Assembly: GCF_900460065.1 (NCBI RefSeq)
Contig: NZ_UAVD01000003.1
Location: 1-64,000, forward strand
Reading direction: 5' to 3'
Origin: Streptomyces griseus
GTDB lineage: Bacteria > Actinomycetota > Actinomycetes > Streptomycetales > Streptomycetaceae
Length of the DNA: 64,000 bases
How positions within the stretch are numbered: the stretch's first letter is position 1; the number at the start of each line of letters is the position of its first letter. The position numbers and the translations under genes are program-made. This document shows positions 15,991 through 24,951 of the stretch, piece by piece. A model generated the notes under the pieces. It did no database searches. It was not told the DNA's origin and saw nothing but the letters and a program-made list of their open reading frames with translations.

Positions 15991-17201
15991 CGATCCATCG
16001 CGGACAGCGCCCGCTGTGCGAGCGGGTGCGTACGGACCAGCTCGGCCAGCGACGTCGTCCCCCGGGTGATCCCGGCGAACGCCTTCCACGCCGGGCGGAA
16101 GCCGGTCAGCACCGCGTGCAGCACCCCCGGGCGGCGCTCGAACAGCTTGAGCATGCGGCGGCCGACGCCCATCTCCACGCCGAGACCGGCCTTGATGGCG
16201 AAGGCGTAGTTGAGGGCCTGCCGGCGGGCGTCCACCGCGTCGTGCGACTCGGCGATCCTGACCGCCCACTCCCCCGCGAGACGGCCCGAGCGCAGCGCGA
16301 AGGAGATGCCCTCGCGGGTCCACGGCTCCAGCAGTCCGGCCGCGTCCCCGCAGACCACGACCCGGCCGCGCGAGAGCGGTGAGTCGTCGCTGCGGCAGCG
16401 GGTGAGGTGGCCCGAGGAGACGGCCGGCTCGAACCCGGCGAGGCCGAGGCGGGCGATGAAGTCCTCCAGATACCGCTTGGTGCCGGCGCCGTCGCCGCGC
16501 GCCGAGATGACGCCCACGGTGAGGGTGTCCCCCTTGGGGAACACCCAGCCGTAACTGCCCGGCATCGGGCCCCAGTCGATGAGCACCCGGCCCGCCCAGT
16601 CCTCCGCGACGGTGGCGGGGACGGGGATCTCCGCCTCCAGGCCGAGGTCGACCTGGTCGAGCTTCACCCCGACGTGGGCTCCTATCCGGCCCGCGCTGCC
16701 GTCCGCGCCGACGACCGCGCGCGCGAGCACCGTCTCGCCACCGGCCAGCACCACGGCGACCGTCCGCCGGTCGGGGACGGCGGCACCGTGCTGCTCCACC
16801 CGCACCACCGACGCCCCGGTGCGCAGCTCGGCCCCGGCCTTCTGCGCCTCCTCGACCAGACCGGCGTCGAACTCCGGGCGGTTGATGAGCCCGAAGAGCA
16901 TGCGCCGGGATCGGCGGGTGCGCGAAAGCTTGCCGTTGAGCGAGAAGGTGACCGCGTGGACGCGGTCCTTCAGGGGCAGTTCGAACCCCGGCGGCAGGGA
17001 GTCCCGCGAGAACCCGATGATTCCGCCGCCGCAGGTCTTGTAGCGCGGCAGTTCCGCTTTCTCCAGCAGCAGGACCCTCCGGCCCGCCACGGCTGCCGCG
17101 TACGCCGCCGATGCGCCGGCCGGTCCGGCGCCGACCACGACGACGTCCCACACGGACGACTCTTCCGACTCATGTCCGGCGTCTGCGTTCTCGCTGCTCA
17201 C
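15987..17201 (-). CDS. Geranylgeranyl-reductase-family FAD-dependent oxidoreductase
   Basis: 404 residues. FAD-binding motif VVVVGAGPAGASAAYAAA near the N-terminus, the CGGG motif in RYKTCGGGIIGFS, the INRPEFDAGLVEEA segment and the second FAD motif VVVCGDAAGLLEPWTREGI with GIS. This is the GGR/TIGR02032 family, which reduces isoprenoid chains (for example of menaquinone or lipids) or acts on related substrates. GTG 17201 is the first start in the conserved region, with AGGAGC 15 bases upstream. The TAG stop lies in the end of miniature element B. Gene neighbours give no pathway, so the substrate is open. Confidence 0.88.
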   Translation of the reverse strand: MSSENADAGHESEESSVWDVVVVGAGPAGASAAYAAAVAGRRVLLLEKAELPRYKTCGGGIIGFSRDSLPPGFELPLKDRVHAVTFSLNGKLSRTRRSRRMLFGLINRPEFDAGLVEEAQKAGAELRTGASVVRVEQHGAAVPDRRTVAVVLAGGETVLARAVVGADGSAGRIGAHVGVKLDQVDLGLEAEIPVPATVAEDWAGRVLIDWGPMPGSYGWVFPKGDTLTVGVISARGDGAGTKRYLEDFIARLGLAGFEPAVSSGHLTRCRSDDSPLSRGRVVVCGDAAGLLEPWTREGISFALRSGRLAGEWAVRIAESHDAVDARRQALNYAFAIKAGLGVEMGVGRRMLKLFERRPGVLHAVLTGFRPAWKAFAGITRGTTSLAELVRTHPLAQRALSAMDR

Positions 17202-17396
17202 GATGTGCTTCTGCTCCTGATCCGACCAGTGGCCCCAAGCTGCTCACGGCATCCTACGGCTCGTTCCGGCCGAGCCCTCCTGTGGGAGGATCGGCCATGT
17301 TTTCGTCGTACATGCGTCGCCGCCGAGACGGCGTCGCACACGGTCGCGTACACACCGCGCCCTACCCATAACGTCGCACCCACGAGGAGCGTGCCC

Positions 17397-18761
17397 ATGA
17401 CCGCCCGTCCGATTCCCGAGACCGTCGCCTCGCTGATGCCCCGCGCCCGGGAGGAGCTGGCCGAGCTGGTGGCGTTCCAGTCGGTGGCGGACCCGGCGGT
17501 GTTCCCGAGGAGCGAGTGCGAGGGCGCGGCGAGGTGGGTCGCCGACGCGCTGCGCGCCGAGGAGTTCACGGACGTCGCCCTGCTGGACACCCCCGACGGC
17601 ACGCAGTCCGTCTACGGGTTCCTGCCCGGGCCGGCCGGGGCTCCGACCGTGCTGCTCTACGCGCACTACGACGTGCAGCCGCCGCTGGACGAGTCGGCGT
17701 GGATCTCCCCGCCGTTCGAGCTCACCGAGCGCGACGGCCGCTGGTTCGGCCGGGGAGCGGCCGACTGCAAGGGCGGGTTCATCATGCACCTGCTCGCGCT
17801 GCGCGCCCTCAAGGCGGACGGTGGCGTCCCGGTCTCGGTGAAGGTGATCGCCGAGGGCTCCGAGGAGCAGGGCACGGGCGGTCTGGAGCGGTACGCGGAG
17901 GCGCACCCGGAGCTGCTCCGCGCGGACACGATCGTCATCGGCGACACCGGCAACTTCCGGGTCGGACTGCCGACGGTCACGGCGACGCTGCGCGGGATGA
18001 CGATGCTGCGCGTGCGACTGGACACCCTCGAAGGGAACCTGCACTCGGGGCAGTTCGGCGGCGCGGCCCCGGACGCGCTGGCCGCGATGATCCAGTTGCT
18101 GGCCTCGCTGCGGGCCGAGGACGGGACGACCACGGTCGACGGGCTGACGGGCGACGCCGACTGGGACGGACTCCAGTACCCGGAGGCGGAGTTCCGGCAG
18201 GACGCCAAGGTGCTCGACGGGGTCGAGCTGATCGGCGCCGGCACGGTCGCGGACCGGATCTGGGCCCGCCCCGCCGTCACCGTCATCGGCATCGACTGCC
18301 CGCCGGTCGTCGGCGCCACCCCGTCCGTGCAGGCGAGCGCCCGGGCCCAGATCAGCCTGCGGGTGCCGCCGGGCCAGGACGCCGCCGAGGCGACGAAACT
18401 GCTCACCGCCCACCTGGAGTCGCGGGCCCCCTGGGGCGCGCGGGTGAAGGTGGAACAGGTGGGCCAGGGCCAGCCGTTCCGTGCCGACATGAGCAGCCCG
18501 GCGTACACGGCGATGGCGGACGCGATGCGGGACGCGTACCCGGGCCAGGAGATGCAGTCCTCCGGGATGGGCGGCTCCATCCCGCTCTGCAACACCCTGG
18601 CGGGCCTCTACCCGGAGGCGGAGATCCTGCTCATCGGGCTGAGCGAGCCCGAGGCGCAGATCCACGCGGTGAACGAGAGCGTGTCGCCCGAGGAGCTGGA
18701 GCGGATGTCGGTCGCCGAGGCGCTGTTCCTGCGGAACTACGCCGAGTCGAAGAAGGCCTGA
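17397..18761 (+). CDS. M20-family metallopeptidase (dipeptidase)
   Basis: 454 residues, the usual length. Metal and catalytic motifs are in order: LYAHYDVQPP (His and Asp), GRGAADCKGGF (bridging Asp), AEGSEEQGTGGL (Glu pair), VIGDTGNF (Asp), the dimerisation-domain LHSGQFGG, and a late His in EPEAQIHAVNE. AGGAG at 17385-17389 supports ATG 17397 over GTG 17391. This cytoplasmic two-metal peptidase type cleaves dipeptides or N-acyl amino acids. It is divergent from the flavoprotein gene and followed 86 bases later by a metallo-beta-lactamase-fold gene. Confidence 0.92.
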   Translation: MTARPIPETVASLMPRAREELAELVAFQSVADPAVFPRSECEGAARWVADALRAEEFTDVALLDTPDGTQSVYGFLPGPAGAPTVLLYAHYDVQPPLDESAWISPPFELTERDGRWFGRGAADCKGGFIMHLLALRALKADGGVPVSVKVIAEGSEEQGTGGLERYAEAHPELLRADTIVIGDTGNFRVGLPTVTATLRGMTMLRVRLDTLEGNLHSGQFGGAAPDALAAMIQLLASLRAEDGTTTVDGLTGDADWDGLQYPEAEFRQDAKVLDGVELIGAGTVADRIWARPAVTVIGIDCPPVVGATPSVQASARAQISLRVPPGQDAAEATKLLTAHLESRAPWGARVKVEQVGQGQPFRADMSSPAYTAMADAMRDAYPGQEMQSSGMGGSIPLCNTLAGLYPEAEILLIGLSEPEAQIHAVNESVSPEELERMSVAEALFLRNYAESKKA

Positions 18762-18847
18762 TCCCGCCGGGTGGGCTTCGCCCGCGGCGAAGTCGCCCGG
18801 AGCGTAGATCCGTGCGGCGCACGGCCGCCGCTGCGTACGTTCGCCGC

Positions 18848-19537
18848 ATGGATCTCGTCGAGGTACTCCCCCAGTTGCACATGTTCCGCTTCCGGATCGG
18901 TCAGGCGTACCTCTGGCGCGACGGGAGCGAGCTGACCCTGATCGACGCGGGTGACGTCGATTCGGCCGCCGCGATCGGGGAAGCGGTCCGCACGCTCGGC
19001 CTCGATCCGGCGGGGATCCGGCGCATCGTCATCACCCATGGCCATCGCGACCACTACGGGGCCGCGCGGGAGCTGGCGGACCGGCACGGCGCCGAGATCA
19101 TCGCCCACGCGCTGGACGCCCCGGTGGTACGGGGTGAGCGCCCCGTACCGGAGCCGGACCTGCTGGACTGGGAGCTGCCGCTGTGGGAGCACGGGCTGAC
19201 GTGCCCCGACGCGCCGCCCACCCGGGTCGACCGCGAGGTTACCGGCGGCGAGGTGCTGCCGTTCGGCGACGGGGCACGGGTGGTGCACGCCCCCGGTCAC
19301 ACACCGGGCTCCATCGCCCTCCATCTGCCGCGCCACGGGGTGCTGTTCACCGGGGACGCCGTCGCCTCGGCGGAGCGGCGGGTGATGCTCGGCGTGTTCA
19401 ACGTGGACCGGTCCGGGGCGGCGGCCACGTTCCGGCGACTGGCCGCGCTCGCGCCCCGTACCGTCTGCTTCGGTCACGGCGACCCGCTCACCGGGGACGC
19501 GGCCGCGGCGATGGACGCGGCGGCGGGCGGCGCCTGA
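18848..19537 (+). CDS. Metallo-beta-lactamase-fold hydrolase
   Basis: 229 residues. The metal-binding sequence THGHRDHYG (HxHxDH), HAPGHTPGS, LFTGDAVAS and FGHGDPL are all present in order, so both metal sites look intact. This is a glyoxalase II/lactonase-like soluble hydrolase, with substrate not evident. ATG 18848 lies soon after a region with no clear ribosome site; TACGTT upstream could be a -10, giving a short leader. Its TGA stop forms the outer edge of a hairpin whose other edge is the stop codon of the convergent gene. Confidence 0.9.
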   Translation: MDLVEVLPQLHMFRFRIGQAYLWRDGSELTLIDAGDVDSAAAIGEAVRTLGLDPAGIRRIVITHGHRDHYGAARELADRHGAEIIAHALDAPVVRGERPVPEPDLLDWELPLWEHGLTCPDAPPTRVDREVTGGEVLPFGDGARVVHAPGHTPGSIALHLPRHGVLFTGDAVASAERRVMLGVFNVDRSGAAATFRRLAALAPRTVCFGHGDPLTGDAAAAMDAAAGGA

Positions 19538-19560
19538 GCGGCGTCCGGGGGCGCCGCTCA
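19535..19560. terminator. Bidirectional hairpin bounded by the two stop codons
   Basis: TGAGCGGCG (19535-19543) pairs perfectly with CGCCGCTCA (19552-19560) over an 8-base loop. The first three bases are the forward gene's TGA and the last three are the reverse gene's stop, so the stop codons base-pair. Confidence 0.7.
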
Positions 19561-20595
19561 GTCCACCGGCACCCCCGCCTCCAGGTTCAGCACCGTCGAC
19601 CGCTCCCGCGCGCGCAGGGCCCAGCGCAGCCGCTCGTAGCGGGTGGGCGGCAGCATCCCCGCGGCCTCCTCCTCGGTGACGAAGCGCCAGCCGCGCAGCT
19701 CCGAGCCGGGCAGCAGCAGCCGGCCGGCGTCCTCGGAGCGCACCAGGCCGCCGTCGAAGAGGAAGCGCAGCCCGCCGTAGCCGGGCGGGCAGGGCGACTC
19801 CCAGTCGACGAGCAGCAGGGTGGGGGCCCGGTCGAGGTGGAGGCCTATCTCCTCGGCGACCTCCCGGATACCGGCCTGCGCGGGAGCCTCGCCCGCCTCC
19901 ACCACCCCGCCGGGGAACTCCCACCCCGGTTTGTAGGTGGGGTCGACGAGCAGCACCCGGTCCCGCTCGTCGAAGAGGAGCACTCCGGCGGCCACCGTCT
20001 CGGCGGTCGGCTCCGGGCTCTGGACGATCGGGCACGGCGCGGCGCTCCCGTCGCGCACGGCGTCCGCGATCCGCTCGGCGGTCTCCCGGGGCGTGAGGGC
20101 GCTGTTGTCGACCACGTGCGCGTCCCCGGTGATCCAGCCGAGGGCGTCGCGGTACGGTCCGATGTGCTCGTACGCCCAGCGGCGCACCCGCTCGCTCTGC
20201 TCCTCGTCGCCGGGAAACTCCTCGCGGCCCGCGATCCGGCTACGCAGGATCGTTTCCTCAGGTGAGAGGGCCACATGGCGGACGGGAATGCGCCGGGAGG
20301 CGAGCCCCCCGAAGATCTCGTCGCGGTACTCCTGCCGCAGCAGGGTCATCGGCACCACCAGCACCCCGGGCATCTCGGCGAGCAACGCCGCCGCCGTGTC
20401 CACCACGAGCCGCCGCCAGATCGGCAGGTCCTGGAAGTCGGTGACCTCGGCGAGCCGCTTCTGGGGCAGCAGACCGCGCAGCCCCGCACCGGTGACCTCC
20501 GGGTCGTACAGCGTGCTGTTCGGGATCAGATCGATCAGTTCGCCCGCGGCTCTGGTCTTGCCCGCACTGAACGCACCGTTGATCCAGACGATCAC
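19558..20595 (-). CDS. P-loop (AAA/kinase-like) domain fused to a NUDIX hydrolase
   Basis: 345 residues. It begins with a Walker A, WINGAFSAGKTRAAGELI, at about residues 4-20, followed by a nucleotide-kinase-like fold with DNSALTPRETAERI. A NUDIX box is in the second half: GGVVEAGEAPAQAGIREVAE, then EIGLHL, preceded by TYKPGWEFPG. GTG 20595 has GAGGGGG just upstream. Such fusions in streptomycetes hydrolyse a nucleoside-diphosphate derivative with the P-loop part probably phosphorylating or sensing; the substrate is unknown. It is a single gene between convergent and co-directional hairpins. Confidence 0.88.
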   Translation of the reverse strand: MIVWINGAFSAGKTRAAGELIDLIPNSTLYDPEVTGAGLRGLLPQKRLAEVTDFQDLPIWRRLVVDTAAALLAEMPGVLVVPMTLLRQEYRDEIFGGLASRRIPVRHVALSPEETILRSRIAGREEFPGDEEQSERVRRWAYEHIGPYRDALGWITGDAHVVDNSALTPRETAERIADAVRDGSAAPCPIVQSPEPTAETVAAGVLLFDERDRVLLVDPTYKPGWEFPGGVVEAGEAPAQAGIREVAEEIGLHLDRAPTLLLVDWESPCPPGYGGLRFLFDGGLVRSEDAGRLLLPGSELRGWRFVTEEEAAGMLPPTRYERLRWALRARERSTVLNLEAGVPVD

Positions 20596-20729
20596 GGTTC
20601 CCCCTCTTCCGTAGCCCCCTGTGGCTTGCCCGCAACACCCTGCCGCGGAAACCCCGCGGCGGCGACGGCGTTGAACGGATGCTCCCGTCCGGAGCGATCG
20701 CGGGCCGGGCGGGACGCCCGGAAGACGGC

Positions 20730-20768
20730 CCAGGGGGCGTCCGGCCTGACGAACCGGGCGCCCCCTGG
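20730..20768 (-). terminator. Terminator after the ROK kinase gene
   Basis: 15-base arms (20730-20744 and 20754-20768, one mismatch) with a 9-base loop, 22 bases past the ROK stop at 20790 in the reverse direction. Confidence 0.7.
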
Positions 20769-20789
20769 AAGCTGTTGCCCGCAAAGCCC

Positions 20790-21719
20790 TCAGCGCAGCG
20801 CGATGGCCGCCGCCGCGGCCCCGACCAGACCCGCGTCGGTACCCATCACGGCGGGCGCCACGGTCAGCCGCCGGAGGTAGGAGAGCGTGGCGTACTCGCG
20901 CAGGCTGCGGCGCAATGGCACGAACAGCACGTCGCCGGCCCCGGCCACTCCCCCGCCCACCACCGCGATGTCGAGGTCCGCCAGCGTGGCCGTGGCGGCG
21001 ATGCCGGCGGCCAGCGCCTGGGCGGCACGTTCGTAGGAGGCGATGGCGACCGGGTCTCCGGCGCGGGCCGAGACGGCCACCGCGGCGGCCGTCGCATCGC
21101 CGTCCGGACCGGGCCGCCAGCCGTTCTCCAGCGCGCGGCGGGCGATGTTGGGGCCGCTGGCGATGCCCTCGACGCAGCCGCGCGCGCCGCAGGGGCACGG
21201 GTCGCCGTCCAGGTCGACGCTGATGTGGCCGATGTGCCCGGCGTTGCCCGAGGGGCCGGGCCGCGGGGTGCCGCCGAGGACGAGTCCGCCGCCGACGCCC
21301 GTCGACACGACGAGGCACAGCGCGTTGTCGTAGCCCCGGGCCGCACCGAGCCAGTGTTCGGCGGCCGTCATCGCGACCCCGTCGCCGACCAGTGCGACCG
21401 ACAGCCCGCCCGCCGTCTTGTGCACCCGCTCCACCAGCGGGAAGTCCCGCCAGCCGGGGACGTTGACCGGGCTGACCGTGCCGGCGGCGGCGTCCACCGG
21501 ACCGGCGCTGCCGATGCCGACGGAGCCGGCGCGGTCCCACAGCGGCGAGGCCATCAGCTCGCCCAGCACCTCGTCCACGGAGCCCATGACCGCCTCGGCG
21601 CCCTCCCGGGCGGGCGTCGGCCGCTGCGCCCGTACGAGGAGGGAGCCGTCACCGTCCACCAGCGCGCCGGCGATCTTGGTGCCGCCGATGTCGAGCGCGG
21701 CGACGAGGTCGGTATGCAT
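20790..21719 (-). CDS. ROK-family sugar kinase
   Basis: 309 residues without a DNA-binding domain. Phosphate motif ALDIGGTKIAGALVD, catalytic-type region SGNAGHIGHISVD, and the zinc-binding CPCGARGCVEGIASGP. STGVGGGLVLGG is the ATP-binding signature. Members phosphorylate glucose, N-acetylmannosamine or related sugars; which one cannot be told. ATG 21719 (MHTDLVAALD) begins the conserved fold. It is divergent from a LacI regulator across a region containing a 12-bp perfect LacI-type palindrome, so it is the likely regulated target. Confidence 0.9.
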   Translation of the reverse strand: MHTDLVAALDIGGTKIAGALVDGDGSLLVRAQRPTPAREGAEAVMGSVDEVLGELMASPLWDRAGSVGIGSAGPVDAAAGTVSPVNVPGWRDFPLVERVHKTAGGLSVALVGDGVAMTAAEHWLGAARGYDNALCLVVSTGVGGGLVLGGTPRPGPSGNAGHIGHISVDLDGDPCPCGARGCVEGIASGPNIARRALENGWRPGPDGDATAAAVAVSARAGDPVAIASYERAAQALAAGIAATATLADLDIAVVGGGVAGAGDVLFVPLRRSLREYATLSYLRRLTVAPAVMGTDAGLVGAAAAAIALR

Positions 21720-21796
21720 CGGTGTGGGCTCTCCGGATCGGTGAAGGGGCGGGACCTGCGGGTTCCGTCCATAGTCTGCACAGTCTTCATCCTGTT

Positions 21797-21808
21797 GACA
21801 ACGTTGTC
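21797..21808. promoter_or_regulatory. LacI-type operator between ROK kinase and LacI repressor
   Basis: GACAACGTTGTC is a perfect 12-bp palindrome with the central CG typical of LacI-family sites. The first half lies within TTGACA (21795-21800), and TATGCT follows at 21816-21821 (15-base spacing, slightly short for a promoter). It would control both divergent genes. Confidence 0.7.
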
Positions 21809-21925
21809 CAGGGCCTATGCTCGACGCCACAGCCTCCGATCACCCCCGCGGCGCCCCACCGGCCCCGCTCGGCGTCGGCCGGAGCACCGCAGCCCCGCCC
21901 GTAATCCGACGACAGGACAGCGCAC

Positions 21926-22954
21926 GTGGACCGGACCGCCCGTCATTCCGAGACCCGCTACGGCAACCGGCCGACCATGAAGGACGTGGCGGCCCGCGCC
22001 GGAGTCGGCCTGAAGACGGTCTCCCGGGTGGTGAACAGCGAGCCCGGCGTCACCCCGGACACCGAGCGCCGGGTGCAGGAGGCGATCGACGCGCTCGGCT
22101 TCCGCCGCAACGACAGCGCCCGGGTGCTGCGCAAGGGCCGTACGGCATCCATCGGACTGGTCCTGGAGGATCTGGCGGACCCGTTCTACGGTCCGCTGAG
22201 CCGCGCGGTGGAGGAGGTGGCCCGTGCGCACGGCGCGCTGCTGATCAACGGTTCCAGCGCCGAGGACCCGGAGCGGGAGCAGGAGTTGGTGCTGGCGCTG
22301 TGCGCCCGCCGGGTGGACGGCCTGATCGTGATCCCGGCCGGCGACGACCACCGCTATCTGGAACCGGAGATCAAGGCGGGCATCGCCACGGTCTTCGTGG
22401 ACCGCCCGGCGGGCCATGTGGACGTCGACATGGTGCTGTCGGACAGCTTCGGCGGGGCCCGGGAGGGCGTGGCCCACCTCATCGCGCACGGCCACCGCAG
22501 GATCGGGTTCATCGGTGACCAGCCGCGCATCCACACGGCCACCGAGCGGCTGCGGGGCTATCACACCGCCATGCGGGACGCGGGCATCACCGTCGAGGAC
22601 GGCTGGGTCTCCCTCGGCTCCACCGAGCCGGAGCGGGTGCGGGCCGCGGCCGAGGAGATGCTGAGCGGCCCCGAGCCGGTCACCGCCCTGTTCGCGGGCA
22701 ACAACCGGGTGACGGTGACGGCGGTGCGGGTGATAGCGGAGCGGGAGCGGCCGGTGGCGCTCGTGGGGTTCGACGACATCGAGCTGGCCGATCTGCTCGG
22801 CATCACCGTGATCTCGCAGGACGCGGCGGCGGTCGGCAGGACCGCCGCCGAGCACCTCTTCCGCCGGCTCGACGGGGCGGACCATCCGACGGCTCGGGTG
22901 GAACTGCCGACGACGCTGATCCCCCGCGGCTCGGGCGAACTCCCGCCCGCCTGA
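21926..22954 (+). CDS. LacI-family transcriptional repressor
   Basis: 342 residues. A LacI helix-turn-helix with hinge (TMKDVAARAGVGLKTVSRVV, then NDSARVLRKGRTASIGLVLE) and a periplasmic-binding-protein-like sugar domain (GHRRIGFIGD, VGFDDIELADLLG). GTG 21926 gives 17 residues before the HTH. It is divergent from the ROK kinase and probably represses it and itself through the GACAACGTTGTC site. No transporter is adjacent, so the inducer is not indicated. Confidence 0.92.
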   Translation: MDRTARHSETRYGNRPTMKDVAARAGVGLKTVSRVVNSEPGVTPDTERRVQEAIDALGFRRNDSARVLRKGRTASIGLVLEDLADPFYGPLSRAVEEVARAHGALLINGSSAEDPEREQELVLALCARRVDGLIVIPAGDDHRYLEPEIKAGIATVFVDRPAGHVDVDMVLSDSFGGAREGVAHLIAHGHRRIGFIGDQPRIHTATERLRGYHTAMRDAGITVEDGWVSLGSTEPERVRAAAEEMLSGPEPVTALFAGNNRVTVTAVRVIAERERPVALVGFDDIELADLLGITVISQDAAAVGRTAAEHLFRRLDGADHPTARVELPTTLIPRGSGELPPA

Positions 22955-23096
22955 GCAGGGTCGGGGACGGGGCTCCCGTGCGAAACCTCCGTGCGGGCGG
23001 CGCCGGAGTCGTACGGGGCCGGGACGGAGCGGCGGGCTCGCCACCCCGGGGGACGCTCGGCCCCGGGGGACGCCGAAGCTCCCGGCACGCCCGCCG

Positions 23097-23930
23097 TCAG
23101 GGCCCGGCTGCCACTGGCCGGAACTCCCGGGTCAGCAGCGCCAGCAGCCGCGCGGGCGCGTCCTCGGGCGTCGCGTGGCCCGCCCCCTCCAGCCAGTGCA
23201 GCTCGGAGTGCGGGATCAGCGCGTGCAACTGCTCGGCGAAGGGCGGGGGCAGGAAGCCGTCCTCGCGCCCCCAGACGATCCGGGTCGGCACCGGCACGGA
23301 CCCCAACAGGTGCTGGAACTCGTCGGTGGCGGCCTGTTCCAGCTGTCCGTACTGGCGGTAGTACGCGGCCCTGCCCTCTTCTCCGCGCCACGGGTCGAGG
23401 TGGGCGGCCAGGACGTCCGGCCGGTAGCCGGCGTGGCTCGCGAAGCGCAGGTGGCTCTCGGCCAGCGCCTCGTGGGCGTAGACGGGCAGCCGCTCGAAGA
23501 CGTGCGCGTTCTCCCGTACGAGCCTGAACAGCCCGGTCCCCCAGTCGCCGCAAGCCACCGCGTCGACCAGGGTGAGGTCGGCGTACCGGGCCCCCTCCAG
23601 CAGCAGCGCCCGCAGCGCCACGGCCCCGCCGATGTCGTGGGCGATCACCCTCGGGCTCTCCAGACCCCAGTGCTCCAGCAGCCCGGTGAACACCCGCGTG
23701 TGCGCGGCCAGCCCGAGGTCCTGCCCCGCGCGCTGCTCGGACTGCCCGAAGCCGAGCAGGTCGAAGACGTGGACCCGGTGGTCCTGGGCGAGCGCCGGTG
23801 CGATGTCGCGCCAGATGCGCGACGAGAACGGGGTGCCGTGGAGCAGGACGACCGGGGCGCCCTCTCCCAGCACGTCCCAGCGGACCGTTCCGTCCGGGGT
23901 CTCGAATGTCCGGGTCAGTTCGCCGTTCAT
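23097..23930 (-). CDS. Alpha/beta hydrolase with an aspartate nucleophile
   Basis: 277 residues. VVLLHGTPFSSRIWRD provides the oxyanion-hole HG, the nucleophile elbow is VIAHDIGGAVALR with Asp rather than Ser, and the late His is in WLEGAGHATPEDAP. An Asp elbow of this kind is found in haloalkane/fluoroacetate dehalogenases and epoxide hydrolases, so such a reaction is likelier than ester cleavage. GGAGG is upstream of ATG 23930. It is divergent from the CGNR gene over a 92-base gap with an inverted repeat. The substrate is unknown. Confidence 0.88.
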   Translation of the reverse strand: MNGELTRTFETPDGTVRWDVLGEGAPVVLLHGTPFSSRIWRDIAPALAQDHRVHVFDLLGFGQSEQRAGQDLGLAAHTRVFTGLLEHWGLESPRVIAHDIGGAVALRALLLEGARYADLTLVDAVACGDWGTGLFRLVRENAHVFERLPVYAHEALAESHLRFASHAGYRPDVLAAHLDPWRGEEGRAAYYRQYGQLEQAATDEFQHLLGSVPVPTRIVWGREDGFLPPPFAEQLHALIPHSELHWLEGAGHATPEDAPARLLALLTREFRPVAAGP

Positions 23931-23975
23931 GACACGCCTCCTGATGTCGGGTGCAGAGCCCTGCCGAATGGTCGA

Positions 23976-24006
23976 CGTTACCAGAGAAGCCCTTTCGCCG
24001 GTAACG
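23976..24006. promoter_or_regulatory. Inverted repeat in the divergent hydrolase/CGNR promoter region
   Basis: CGTTACC at 23976-23982 and GGTAACG at 24000-24006, 17 bases apart. TGATAC follows at 24008-24013, about 10 bases before ATG 24023, which would make the CGNR gene almost leaderless. This is a candidate shared operator. Confidence 0.5.
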
Positions 24007-24022
24007 CTGATACGGTGGGGCC

Positions 24023-24571
24023 ATGCGACGGACCCCGGCGCCCCCGGAGCTCGAACCGGTGGAGGCGTTCTGCAACACGGCGACCCTGCTCCACTCAGAG
24101 GACGAGTTCGCCCGGCCGGGGACGGCCGGCAACTGGTTGCGGGCGCACGGGTATCCGGAAGCGGTCGCCCCGGCCGAACTGGCGGCGCTCACGGAGGCCC
24201 GGGAGACCGTGCGGGCCTTTCTGGTGGAGCGGACCTCGCCCGGGGCTCTGGACGCCCTCAACCGGCTGATCCGCTCCGTGGCGGGCGCCCCGGCCGTACG
24301 CGCGGACGGCACACTCGCCCTCGGGCCGGCCGGTGCGGGGCCGGCGGCCGAGATCGTGCGCACGGTGCTCGAAGCCCTGCTGCGGGACGGGCTGACCGGT
24401 CGTCACGCGGCCCGGCTCAAGGCCTGCGCGGCACCGGAGTGCCGCTGGGTCTTCTACGACCGGGCTCCGTCGTCCAACGGCCTGTGGTGCGACATGGACG
24501 TGTGCGGCGCCCGGCACAAGATGCGGGCCTACCGCGCCCGCGGCGGCGGGGCCGCGCGCCGGGGGGCCTGA
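24023..24571 (+). CDS. CGNR zinc-finger transcriptional regulator
   Basis: 182 residues. The N-terminal ABATE-type domain (EAFCNTATLLHSEDEFA; RETVRAFLVERTSPGALDAL) is followed by the C-terminal zinc finger LKACAAPECRWVFYD, GLWCDMDVCGARHKMRAY. The name-giving CGNR reads CGAR here, a tolerated variant with all four cysteines kept. These are stress-type DNA-binding proteins. The divergent alpha/beta hydrolase is the probable target. There is no Shine-Dalgarno; a -10-like TGATAC is close to the ATG, consistent with a leaderless message. Confidence 0.9.
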   Translation: MRRTPAPPELEPVEAFCNTATLLHSEDEFARPGTAGNWLRAHGYPEAVAPAELAALTEARETVRAFLVERTSPGALDALNRLIRSVAGAPAVRADGTLALGPAGAGPAAEIVRTVLEALLRDGLTGRHAARLKACAAPECRWVFYDRAPSSNGLWCDMDVCGARHKMRAYRARGGGAARRGA

Positions 24572-24600
24572 GGACCGACCGACGCGCCCGTCTCTCTCCC

Positions 24601-24619
24601 CCCGGAGCCACGCTCCGGG
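24601..24619. terminator. Terminator after the CGNR gene; rest of the 24572-24951 gap empty
   Basis: CCCGGAGC-CAC-GCTCCGGG is an 8-bp perfect stem with a 3-base loop, 30 bases after the CGNR stop. The remaining 330 bases up to the NHL gene have no ORF with gene-like composition on either strand; I see no other structure there. Confidence 0.65.
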
Positions 24620-24951
24620 CCCCCGCACGCCCGTGCCGGCCGGCCCTTCTCCCCGGCGGGGCGGAGCGCGACGGGCGCTCCCGGGGCCGCCCGGGTGGCC
24701 GGCCGGCCCGCCGGGGCGTGGTGCCGCCGGATCGGCGGGGGCGGTTCCTGACGTCGGCCGCTGACGCCCCGGAACCGTACGGCACGCTCCGGCAGGCCCC
24801 GCGCCGGGCCGGGGTGTCCGACCGTCACCCTCGCGGCTGCTTCCCCCCGTTCCGCCCCGCCCCGGCGCCGCGCGGACGACGGGGAATCAGCACCCCCTCC
24901 CTTCCGGGCCGGTACGGCTACGGGCGGGGCGTCCAGAACAGGTGGGTACCC

